Below are positions 35,686-43,549 of a stretch of DNA of 64,000 bases, piece after piece. Both the position numbers and the translations under genes were made by a program. Location of the stretch: assembly GCA_934149305.1 (NCBI GenBank), contig CAKPEF010000008.1, positions 1-64,000 on the forward strand, written 5' to 3'. The first letter of the stretch is position 1; every line of letters begins with the position of its first letter. Under the pieces are notes generated by a model, which saw only the letters and a program-made list of their open reading frames with translations, did no database searches and was not told where the DNA came from. Origin of the DNA: an uncultured Clostridia bacterium. Its GTDB lineage: Bacteria > Bacillota > Clostridia > TANB77 > UBA1234.

Positions 35686-36021
35686 CTAATCTCTTTCTTT
35701 TAATACAACTTCAATGTGAGAAGTTCTTTTTCTTATTCTATTAGCTCTACCTTGTGTAGCAGCTCTTATTCTCTTCATTGTAGCACCTTGATTAGCATAG
35801 ATCTCAGCAACATATAATTTGCTAGCATCCATATTGTGATTATTTTCTGCATTTGCAATAGCTGATTTTAATAATTTTTCAACTAATGGAGATGCAGCTT
35901 TTGGTGTGAACTTTAAAATTGCTAATGCTTCATTAACATCTTTTCCTCTAATTAAATCGATAACGATTTTAACTTTTCTGGCAGATATTCTAGCATGTTT
36001 TAAACTAGCTCTACTTTCCAC
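35686..36021 (-). CDS. rplV: 50S ribosomal protein L22
   Basis: A 111-residue L22 whose beta hairpin lines the exit tunnel. HARISARKVKIVIDLIRGKDVNEALAIL and the tunnel-tip RIRAATQGRANRIRKRTSHI are clear. Confidence 0.98.
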   Translation of the reverse strand: MESRASLKHARISARKVKIVIDLIRGKDVNEALAILKFTPKAASPLVEKLLKSAIANAENNHNMDASKLYVAEIYANQGATMKRIRAATQGRANRIRKRTSHIEVVLKERD

Positions 36022-36052
36022 TTTTATTTCCTCCTATCATTACGATTTTATA

Positions 36053-36334
36053 TTATTTACTAACTTTAGTAGTTTTGTCTCCAGCGTGACCTTTAAAAGT
36101 TCTTGTTGGAACAAACTCACCTAGTTTGTGACCGATCATTTCATCTGAAATATAAACTGGAACATGTTTTCTTCCATCATGTACAGCTATTGTATGGCCA
36201 ACCATTTGAGGGAAGATTGTTGATGCTCTTGACCAAGTTTTTAAAACTTCTTTTTTGTTTTCTTCGTTCATTTTTTCGATTCTAGCTAAAAGCTTTGGAT
36301 CAACGAAAGGTCCTTTTTTAATAGATCTTGACAT
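36053..36334 (-). CDS. rpsS: 30S ribosomal protein S19
   Basis: A 93-residue S19 of the 30S head: MSRSIKKGPFVDPKLLARI, WSRASTIFPQMVGHTIAVHDGRKHVPVYI and the GEFVPTRTFKGH end. Normal position after rplB. Confidence 0.98.
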   Translation of the reverse strand: MSRSIKKGPFVDPKLLARIEKMNEENKKEVLKTWSRASTIFPQMVGHTIAVHDGRKHVPVYISDEMIGHKLGEFVPTRTFKGHAGDKTTKVSK

Positions 36335-36347
36335 TTAACTTACCTCC

Positions 36348-37181
36348 TTATTTAGCATTTCTTCTCTTTGTTATAAACTTGCTGCTTGCTTTCTTAGCGT
36401 TACGTGTCTTGTAACCAAGAGCTGGTTTGCCCCAAGGAGTAACAGGTCCTGGTCTACCAACTGGTGACTTACCTTCACCACCACCATGAGGGTGATCATT
36501 AGGGTTCATTACAGAACCTCTAACTTCAGGTCTCTTGCCTAACCATCTGCTCTTACCAGCTTTACCTAGCTTGATATTTTCATGCTCAGTATTACCGATT
36601 TGACCGATTGTAGCTATGCAATCAACACTTACTAATCTCATTTCGCCTGATGGTAATCTAACATGTGCATATTTACCCTCTTTAGCCATAAGTTGTGCTG
36701 CGTTACCTGCACTTCTTACCATTTGAGCACCCTTACCTGGTTTTAACTCTATACAATGAATCATTGTACCAACAGGAATGCTTGAAATTGGTAGGCTGTT
36801 ACCTGGTTTTATATCTGCATTCTTTCCAGCCATAACTTTGCTTCCAACTTTTAATCCGATTGGAGCTAAGATATATGCTTTTTCGCCATCTTCATATTGT
36901 AATAATGCGATGTTAGCTGTTCTGTTTGGATCATATTCTATTGAAACAACAGTAGCTGGAACATCTACTTTTCTTCTCTTAAAATCTATAATTCTATATT
37001 TTCTTCTTGAACCGCCACCTTGATGTCTAACAGTGATTCTACCATAAGAATTTCTACCAGCATGTTTCTTTAAGCTTGTTGTTAAAGACTTCTCTGGTTT
37101 TGTTTTTGTGATTTCTTCAAATGTAGAAACTGTCATACCTCTTCTAGATGGAGTTGTTGGTTTAAATTGTTTAATACCCAT
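36348..37181 (-). CDS. rplB: 50S ribosomal protein L2
   Basis: A 277-residue L2, close to the peptidyl-transferase centre. GRNSYGRITVRHQGGGSRRKYR, the SH3-like middle and the conserved NPNDHPHGGGEGKSPVGRPGPVTPWGKP loop with its functional His are present. Confidence 0.98.
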   Translation of the reverse strand: MGIKQFKPTTPSRRGMTVSTFEEITKTKPEKSLTTSLKKHAGRNSYGRITVRHQGGGSRRKYRIIDFKRRKVDVPATVVSIEYDPNRTANIALLQYEDGEKAYILAPIGLKVGSKVMAGKNADIKPGNSLPISSIPVGTMIHCIELKPGKGAQMVRSAGNAAQLMAKEGKYAHVRLPSGEMRLVSVDCIATIGQIGNTEHENIKLGKAGKSRWLGKRPEVRGSVMNPNDHPHGGGEGKSPVGRPGPVTPWGKPALGYKTRNAKKASSKFITKRRNAK

Positions 37182-37224
37182 TTTTTCTCTCCCTTTCTAA
37201 TGTTTAGAAATTTACAATTTCTTT

Positions 37225-37292
37225 TTTGTTTGCTAATTTTGCAGGCTAAAGTCTATTGGGTTATAAACTCCATGTCTTTAACTATTAGCAAA
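37225..37292 (-). promoter_or_regulatory. Structured rplW-rplB spacer
   Basis: The 123-base spacer holds a perfect stem TTTGCTAAT/ATTAGCAAA closing on an AAAG/CTTT inner pairing. It is long for a gap inside the S10 operon and may be a leader or processing site. Confidence 0.4.
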
Positions 37293-37304
37293 TCTATATT
37301 TTAA

Positions 37305-37649
37305 CTAAGCTCCAAAAGCTTCAATAGATGTTTTGTATTTTTTATCTATTTTCTTAACTTTTCCGCCTTTGTCTAAGTAAGTCATTTCTTTAGCATCTGT
37401 TGCTATTGTAACAATTGCTTTCTTCCAGTCAGATGTTCTTCCTTGATGAACACCTTGTCTCTTTGGCTTACCTTTAACGTTTATTGTTTTAACGTCAAGT
37501 ACTTTTACTTCGAATAATTTTTCAATGGCATTTCTAATATCTATTTTAGTTGCCTTTTTATTAACTTCAAATGTGTACTTTCCTTCATTCATAGCAAAAC
37601 TGCTTTTTTCTGTAACTATTGGTCTAATGATTATATCTTCTGCTACCAT
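37305..37649 (-). CDS. rplW: 50S ribosomal protein L23
   Basis: A 114-residue L23 at the tunnel exit, the dock for trigger factor and SRP. IIRPIVTEKSSFAMNEGKYTFEVNKKATKIDIRNAIE is typical. It overlaps rplD by one base. Confidence 0.97.
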   Translation of the reverse strand: MVAEDIIIRPIVTEKSSFAMNEGKYTFEVNKKATKIDIRNAIEKLFEVKVLDVKTINVKGKPKRQGVHQGRTSDWKKAIVTIATDAKEMTYLDKGGKVKKIDKKYKTSIEAFGA

Positions 37650-38269
37650 TATGCGTACACCTCCTCTATTTTGGCTACTGCATCTTTAGTAACAACGAAC
37701 ATATCATACTTTAAGATATCATATGTATTGATTGTGTTTACTAAAGCTGTTTTAATATTAGGAATGTTTCTAGCTGAAGCTTGTACATTTAAGTTTTTAT
37801 CAGCTAAAACTACTAATGCTCTGTTTACATTTAAATTCTCTAATACTTTTGCCATATTCTTTGTTTTAATTTCATCAAAATCTAAGCTGTCTAATACAAC
37901 AAGTTTGTTTTCTTGAACTTTTGTTGTTAAAGCAGATTTTAATGCAAGTCTTCTAACTTTTTTATTTAAAGTGTATCTGTATGATCTTGGTTTTGGTCCA
38001 AGTGCGATACCACCTTTAATCCATTGTGGAGCTCTGATACTACCTTGTCTAGCTCTACCTGTACCTTTTTGTTTCCAAGGTTTCTTTCCACCACCAGTTA
38101 CTTCTGTACGTGTTTTTGTAGATTGTGTACCTTGTCTTTGATTAGCTAAATAATTAAGAACTACTTCATGCATAACATCTTCATTAACTTCTACTGCGAA
38201 AATGCTGTCTGCAAGCTCTATATCGCCAACCTTTTTGCCTTCTTTATTTAATAAATCAACCTTTGGCAT
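37649..38269 (-). CDS. rplD: 50S ribosomal protein L4
   Basis: A 206-residue L4 with the tunnel loop TRTEVTGGGKKPWKQKGTGRARQGSIRAPQWIKGG. In several bacteria L4 also represses its own S10 operon, which fits the structured leader before rpsJ. Confidence 0.98.
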   Translation of the reverse strand: MPKVDLLNKEGKKVGDIELADSIFAVEVNEDVMHEVVLNYLANQRQGTQSTKTRTEVTGGGKKPWKQKGTGRARQGSIRAPQWIKGGIALGPKPRSYRYTLNKKVRRLALKSALTTKVQENKLVVLDSLDFDEIKTKNMAKVLENLNVNRALVVLADKNLNVQASARNIPNIKTALVNTINTYDILKYDMFVVTKDAVAKIEEVYA

Positions 38270-38288
38270 TTATATTTCCTCCTTCCTC

Positions 38289-38939
38289 TTATTTAGCACT
38301 CTTAGAAACTGCTGTTCTAGCTGTTTCTTTAATTCTTACTAATGAATTTTTATATCCTGGAATTGAACCTTTAATTAAGATAACGTTCTTATCCATGTCA
38401 ACCTTAACAATTTGTAAGTTTTGTACTGTTACAGTATCTTTTCCTGTATGTCCTGGTAACTTCTTACCTGGGAATACTCTACCTGGTGAAGATGTAGGTC
38501 CCATAGAACCTGGTCTTCTGTGATACATAGAACCATGTCCTTTTGGTCCAATGTGTTGTCCATGTCTCTTAATAACACCTTGGAATCCTTTTCCTTTAGA
38601 AACGCCTTGAACATCAACTAATTCTCCAGCTTCGAAGATATCAGCTTTGATTTCATCTCCAACATTATAAGATTCGATATCGTCTAATCTTAATTCTTTT
38701 ACATTTTTCTTATATGCAAGTTTAACTTTATCAAATTGACCTTTTTCAGGTTTGTTCATTTGTTTTTCTTTAACTTCTCCAGTTGCAAGAACTATTGCGT
38801 TGTAACCATCTGTTTCAACAGTTTTCTTTCTTAAAACTAAGCTTGGTTCAACTTCTACAACTGTTACTGGAATAACTAATCCGTCGTTATCGAATATTTG
38901 AGTCATTCCTAATTTTTTTCCGTAAATACCTTTTTTCAT
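38289..38939 (-). CDS. rplC: 50S ribosomal protein L3
   Basis: A 216-residue L3: GIYGKKLGMTQIFDNDGLVIPVTVVEV at the N-terminus and the GKGFQGVIKRHGQHIGPKGHGSMYHRRPGSMG loop reaching the peptidyl-transferase centre. Second gene of the S10 operon. Confidence 0.98.
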   Translation of the reverse strand: MKKGIYGKKLGMTQIFDNDGLVIPVTVVEVEPSLVLRKKTVETDGYNAIVLATGEVKEKQMNKPEKGQFDKVKLAYKKNVKELRLDDIESYNVGDEIKADIFEAGELVDVQGVSKGKGFQGVIKRHGQHIGPKGHGSMYHRRPGSMGPTSSPGRVFPGKKLPGHTGKDTVTVQNLQIVKVDMDKNVILIKGSIPGYKNSLVRIKETARTAVSKSAK

Positions 38940-39021
38940 TGTTAATTAACCTCCTTGGCTATTGGTTCACACTTTTTGGTGAACATGACCTTTGTTTCCG
39001 AACTTACTATATAATAGATAA

Positions 39022-39363
39022 TTATTTATCTATTTTCATTTCAACTTCTACACCAGCTGGTAACTCGATTTTCATAAGAGCTTCAGTTGTTTTTGAAGTT
39101 GGGTAAAGAATATCGATAACTCTCTTGTGTGTTCTCATTTCGAATTGTTCTCTTGAATCTTTGTATTTGTGAGGTGATCTCAAGATTGTTACAACTTCTT
39201 TCTTTGTAGGTAGTGGAATTGGACCAGATACGCTAGCGCCTGTTCTCTTAGCCGTTTCTACTATTTTTTCAGCAGACTGATCTAAAATTGCATGATCGAA
39301 AGCTTTAAGTCTAATTCTAATTTTTTCCTTTCCTACTTCTGCTACTTTGTTTGCTTTTGGCAT
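39022..39363 (-). CDS. rpsJ: 30S ribosomal protein S10
   Basis: A 113-residue S10, first gene of the operon, which also serves as NusE in antitermination. IRIRLKAFDHAILDQSAEKIVETAKRTGASVSGPIPLPT is standard. It is about ten residues longer than usual at the N-terminus (PKANKVAEVGK). AGGAGGG precedes ATG 39363. Confidence 0.97.
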   Translation of the reverse strand: MPKANKVAEVGKEKIRIRLKAFDHAILDQSAEKIVETAKRTGASVSGPIPLPTKKEVVTILRSPHKYKDSREQFEMRTHKRVIDILYPTSKTTEALMKIELPAGVEVEMKIDK

Positions 39364-39571
39364 CGTTTTTCCCTCCTTAAAAATTTGCGTGCCAGCAAAG
39401 CTTCAACGCACCCGGGTGTTTCAAGAACTCCCATTATTAAACCCAAGGCAGAAAATCCTTGGGAAAAGTGCTTTCTAACCCTTGCCGCCCGATTTCAAAC
39501 CGGACATACTCCGTGAAAGTTCCCTGCCAACTAGGGGCAGCCACATTTCACATCAACGCATTATCACAGCA
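39364..39571 (-). ncRNA. S10-operon leader RNA
   Basis: About 208 bases of unusually GC-rich, highly structured leader between the promoter and rpsJ. Visible hairpins are CCCAAGG/CCTTGGG (about 39446-39467), CTGCC/GGCAG around CCTAGTT, CCG/CGG around TTTGAAAT, and TGCGT/ACGCA just before the ribosome site. Such leaders let a ribosomal protein (often L4 in this operon) repress synthesis. I cannot name the exact Rfam class. The ligand is inference. Confidence 0.7.
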
Positions 39572-39577
39572 AGTATT

Positions 39578-39606
39578 ATTATAAAGCCTACTAGCTAAAA
39601 AAGCAA
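39578..39606 (-). promoter_or_regulatory. S10-operon promoter
   Basis: TTGCTT (39601-39606), a 17-base spacer and a perfect TATAAT (39578-39583), giving a start near 39571. Confidence 0.82.
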
Positions 39607-39688
39607 GCTTTTTTTGAATTTTTTTCTTGTTTTATGTAAATTTATTTTTGCTAATTTTTGCAATTATAAATCAGGTTGATTTTCAGCG

Positions 39689-40294
39689 TTATTTTTTCAA
39701 ATCCTTCACATTAAATAAGTTATATCCTTCATAATTATAACTTGTATCTATGCCTTTCATGTAGACTTCTCTGTCATTTATTTTGTCTGTTAGTGCATTT
39801 TTTAACAAATATTTAATTTCTAGATTTTTTATTGGACTTCTCTCCATTGCCAATAGGTAATCTTCTTTGTTTATTTTGCTCCAATCAACTACCATTTTTA
39901 ATTCTTTTTTTAGTATCATATCTAGCCATATTCTAGTGCTTCTTCCGTTTCCTTCTCTAAATGGATGAGCAACATTCATCTCTATATACTTTTCTACAAT
40001 TTCATCAAAATTGCTTTGAGGCATTTGGTCAATTTTGTTTAAGGCTTCTTCTAAATACATTGCAGATACAAATCTAAAATTGTTTTTTGATATATTTTCT
40101 TTTCTAATTTCACCAGCAAATTCATATATATCTTCAAACAAATATTTATGTATTTCTGCTAAACCTTTGTATGTACCTACTTCTATTTTATCTAATGTTT
40201 TATTTTCGAACAATTCGATTGCCTTTATTTTTGTTATTCTTTCTTCTTTTGCTAGTTCTATCGAATTTGTTATACCTAATTTATTTTCTAACAT
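39689..40294 (-). CDS. Fic-domain protein
   Basis: A 201-residue Fic protein with the complete catalytic motif HPFREGNGRSTR at about residue 112, which transfers AMP (or another nucleotide moiety) to target proteins. The beta-flap segment NFRFVSAMYLEEAL lies upstream. I see no convincing inhibitory (S/T)xxxE(G/N) helix at either end, so control may come from a partner not encoded next to it. Targets unknown. Confidence 0.88.
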   Translation of the reverse strand: MLENKLGITNSIELAKEERITKIKAIELFENKTLDKIEVGTYKGLAEIHKYLFEDIYEFAGEIRKENISKNNFRFVSAMYLEEALNKIDQMPQSNFDEIVEKYIEMNVAHPFREGNGRSTRIWLDMILKKELKMVVDWSKINKEDYLLAMERSPIKNLEIKYLLKNALTDKINDREVYMKGIDTSYNYEGYNLFNVKDLKK

Positions 40295-40381
40295 TATTAT
40301 TTTATATGATGTTTAATATCATATTTTCCTTTCCATTTTCTTTTAGAATACCAAAAATTTTAGCAAATTGCAATTTTTGTT

Positions 40382-41335
40382 TTAAAGTTCTTCTCCAGCT
40401 CCTATTTTTCTAGCTTTTTTATATTTTTCGCCATCCTTTTTAGTTATTTTCTCTTCTTCTATGCCATTTGGTGTGCATATTTTTAATTCAACATAACCTT
40501 TGGATATTTTCGGATGTCTTAGTACTCTGTTTTGTGTGCCAGATATCTCTTCCTTACTTGCTAATAGATAGATGTATTTTTCGTCTTCGAATGGTGATTC
40601 TGCATCTTTTAAGTTCTTATGTATTTTTGTTCTTTCTATTCTACATGTAAAGTGACACCAATCATATTCTGGAAGCTTGCACTCTGTGCCTTGCGGGCAT
40701 GGCGCAATTATTGTTGCTCCTTGCTCTATTAAAGCTTTTTTGTATTTCATCATACTTTTGTAGTTTTCTGGCGTGCCTGGTTCTATTATAAATAGAAATT
40801 TATTTGTTGACTGCCATAGCTTTTTTAGTACAGTTTCTTTTTGTTCTTCTTTTATTTCATTTAGCATATATGAGGATACAACAAAATCTGCTTTTTTTAT
40901 AAACTCTCCTGCTGTTATATCTTTTAAAGTCCATTCAGCCTTTTCCAGATTTGTATTTTGCATAAGTTTTTTCCCAAATTTGAGCATGTTTTCTTCTCGC
41001 TCTACACATATTATTTCTTCAAAATCAAATATTTCATTAAGTGCCCATGTTGCCGCTCCTGTACCGGCTCCAACATCTAAAAGTGATTTTATTTCTATGT
41101 TCTTTATGTATTTATATGAATTTTCTATTGCAGAATGTACAGCGGTGTATGTCGCAGGCATTCTTGCATTTGCATACGAAACAACATCTATCTCACTCGA
41201 TAATAAAGTAGTTCCTGTTCTTTTTTGATTCATATATCTTTCGCTAATATTCGAATATGCATTCTTTAATTCTGTTTGTTTATATTTATTTGATATTTCT
41301 TCTAAATTAGTTTTTAATTCTTCTGGCAGTTTCAT
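40382..41335 (-). CDS. Rsm22/METTL17-like SAM-dependent protein
   Basis: A 317-residue Rsm22-family protein. The SAM-binding Rossmann motif LLDVGAGTGAATWAL is near residue 87 and SSYMLNEI follows. The cysteine set APCPQGTECKLPEYDWCHFTC resembles the four-Cys Fe-S site of the mitochondrial METTL17 protein. Family members assist assembly of the small ribosomal subunit and may or may not methylate rRNA. It fits the bordering ribosomal cluster. Confidence 0.8.
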   Translation of the reverse strand: MKLPEELKTNLEEISNKYKQTELKNAYSNISERYMNQKRTGTTLLSSEIDVVSYANARMPATYTAVHSAIENSYKYIKNIEIKSLLDVGAGTGAATWALNEIFDFEEIICVEREENMLKFGKKLMQNTNLEKAEWTLKDITAGEFIKKADFVVSSYMLNEIKEEQKETVLKKLWQSTNKFLFIIEPGTPENYKSMMKYKKALIEQGATIIAPCPQGTECKLPEYDWCHFTCRIERTKIHKNLKDAESPFEDEKYIYLLASKEEISGTQNRVLRHPKISKGYVELKICTPNGIEEEKITKKDGEKYKKARKIGAGEEL

Positions 41336-41352
41336 TTTTCTCTCCCGTTTTA

Positions 41353-41536
41353 AGTTTGTTCACTAGTTATAATGTTTTTTAGATTTTATTTTAGTGTAGT
41401 ACCTTCAATTGATTTTTTATGGAGCACACTGTGCTCCGCTACTTTTTTGGCACTAATATTTATTTGGTGCTGATTTTTATTTGTTTATGGAGCACGCCTA
41501 AGCTTAAGCTACATTTCTGCACTAATATTTATTTTG
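41353..41536 (+). repeat. Intergenic palindromic repeat, copy G plus second unit G'
   Basis: Copy G (41353-41462) has TTTGTTCACTAGTTATAAT, AGTGTAGTACCTTCAATTG, a perfect core at 41421-41437 and GCTACTTTTTTGGCACTAAT. The second unit (about 41470-41536) reads TTTGTTTATGGAGCACGCCT, AAGCTTAAGCTACATTTCTG, CACTAATATTTATTTTG. It ends at the stop of alr. Confidence 0.87.
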
Positions 41537-42598
41537 TTATACATATATTCTTGGCACTCTTTTTCCTATGTTACATATTACTTCGTAACTTATTGTGTCT
41601 AGATGTTTTGCAACTTCATTTACATGCTCTATATCTCTTAATATTTCTACTGTGTCATGGACCTTTATGCTATCATCAATTTTAACAAATAGCATATCCA
41701 TGCATATGTTTCCTATTATTTCACAAGGCTTATTATTTATATATACATTTCTTCCTTTATTTTTTCTGATTACACCATCTGCATATCCAATCGGCACTAC
41801 AGCTATTTTTGTTTTTTCTTTCGCTGTATACGTTGCATTATACCCAAGTGTTTCTCCCTCTTCTAATGTATTTATTTGTATAACTTCACTTTTTAATTTG
41901 AATGTTGGTTTTAATTCTAAATCTTTCTCATCAGTAAATCCATACATTATAATGCCAAGCCTACAACCATTTATATACTCTGGCTTTTTATATTTTTCCA
42001 TTGCCTCGCTTGCCGATATATGTTTTATTTTTATTTTTGTACCTTCTATTAAATCTAGCATTTTTTTATATTTTTTCAATTGCTTATTATATAATTCTTC
42101 ATTAGACGCCTCATATATGTGCGAGTATATTCCTTCTATGTCCACATTCGCATCTTTTAATTTGCAATATACTTTTTCTAATTCTTTTTCATCTTTTATT
42201 CCTAATCTATTCATTCCTGTATTTAGCTTTATATGTACTTTGCATTTTTCATTTAGTACATCTTCTATTTCTTCTAAATATTCGATGCTATTTATTGTTA
42301 ATGTTATTTTGTTTTCAATTGCCTTTTTTATATATTCTTTTGGAATTATTCCTAAACAAAGAATTTGGATATCTATGTTTTGGTTTCTTATTGCAAGAGC
42401 TTCTTCAAATGTCGCAACTGCCAAATAATTCACGCCTGCTTCTATCATTTTAGGTATTACTCCAATTTCATGTCCATAGCAATCCGCTTTAACAACACCA
42501 AAATAGTACTCATATTCATTATGCTTCTTTATTATCTTTTGGATGTTGTTTTTTATATTATTTAAATAAACTTCCATATATGTATTTCTACTAAGCAT
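41537..42598 (-). CDS. alr: Alanine racemase
   Basis: A 353-residue PLP enzyme making D-Ala for peptidoglycan. The PLP lysine lies in FGVVKADCYGHE (about residue 38), and the catalytic Tyr segment GYNATYTAKEKTKIAVVPIGYADG and ICMDMLF are present. Slightly shorter than average (about 370), but both the barrel and the C-terminal beta domain are complete. AGGAGG before ATG. Confidence 0.93.
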   Translation of the reverse strand: MLSRNTYMEVYLNNIKNNIQKIIKKHNEYEYYFGVVKADCYGHEIGVIPKMIEAGVNYLAVATFEEALAIRNQNIDIQILCLGIIPKEYIKKAIENKITLTINSIEYLEEIEDVLNEKCKVHIKLNTGMNRLGIKDEKELEKVYCKLKDANVDIEGIYSHIYEASNEELYNKQLKKYKKMLDLIEGTKIKIKHISASEAMEKYKKPEYINGCRLGIIMYGFTDEKDLELKPTFKLKSEVIQINTLEEGETLGYNATYTAKEKTKIAVVPIGYADGVIRKNKGRNVYINNKPCEIIGNICMDMLFVKIDDSIKVHDTVEILRDIEHVNEVAKHLDTISYEVICNIGKRVPRIYV

Positions 42599-42621
42599 TA
42601 TGTTCCTCCATCCTATTAGAG

Positions 42622-43533
42622 TTATATTTCCATTTCATCTTTTGGCATTGCTTTAAGATTTTTTTCTCTTAGTAGTCTATTTGCCACCTCTTCCAATGAT
42701 GTTATTTGCGGACACTTAACATTTGTGTTAACATTTTTGCAATTTTCCTTTTCTTGCTCTAGTCTTAACATTCTAGCCATTTTTTTATCATCCGCCGGCA
42801 TATTTCTTCTTTCTAATTTTATTCTTTCAACATCTTCTCTAGAATATGCAAATACTTCATTTAGTATTTGTTTTAATTCATTCGTTCTTTCTATTGCTTT
42901 TTGATACTTCGCATTATTTTCATTATCTTCAATAAACATCTCCATTTCGGCAACTATATTTCTTGCGCTATATATTTTGTCGCCTTTTTCTTCATTTGGC
43001 CTATAAGTATATAAAAAGTTTTCTAAACTTTGTTTTCTTGTTTTTTCTTCTTTGGTTAATCCTCCAAAAATTTTTGCAATTCCTTTTTTATTATCTTTTT
43101 CATTTAGCACTGCAAGTTCTTGTTCTAATGACTTTTTATCCTCTGCTGTAGCCACATTTTTAAAACTTTCAAATACCCTTTGCTTTAAATAGTTTTGATC
43201 GATTTTTGAAAGTGCCTGGATTTCATCACTAAATCCTCCTCTTTCAGCACTCGTACCTAACCTTAATAAATTTCTCATTTCTTCATTATTTATGTTGCAA
43301 TTTTGAATTGCTTTTAGTGATGTATCTAAAGTCGCTTTGTATCTATTTACATGTGACTCGAAATATATTCCATAGTATGCATCGATTCTTTTTGTTTGTT
43401 CTTTTATTTTTGCACTAAGTTCTAATACATCGGCAAAAGTTTCAGCCTCTCCAAAAACTTTTATATTTTTGTAATCAAACATCGTTTTTACTTTTGATTT
43501 TCTTTCTTCTTCACTCATTCCTAGTTCTTGCAT
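42622..43533 (-). CDS. Hypothetical helical protein
   Basis: A 303-residue protein, almost wholly alpha-helical with Lys/Glu-rich coiled segments and no signal or membrane helix. I recognise no family. Short motifs such as NRYKATLDTSLKAIQN and EEVANRLLREKN may be useful for searching. It lies between tex and alr with 16- to 23-base gaps, so it is probably in that operon. Confidence 0.55.
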   Translation of the reverse strand: MQELGMSEEERKSKVKTMFDYKNIKVFGEAETFADVLELSAKIKEQTKRIDAYYGIYFESHVNRYKATLDTSLKAIQNCNINNEEMRNLLRLGTSAERGGFSDEIQALSKIDQNYLKQRVFESFKNVATAEDKKSLEQELAVLNEKDNKKGIAKIFGGLTKEEKTRKQSLENFLYTYRPNEEKGDKIYSARNIVAEMEMFIEDNENNAKYQKAIERTNELKQILNEVFAYSREDVERIKLERRNMPADDKKMARMLRLEQEKENCKNVNTNVKCPQITSLEEVANRLLREKNLKAMPKDEMEI

Positions 43534-43549
43534 TTTTAATTCCCCCTTT

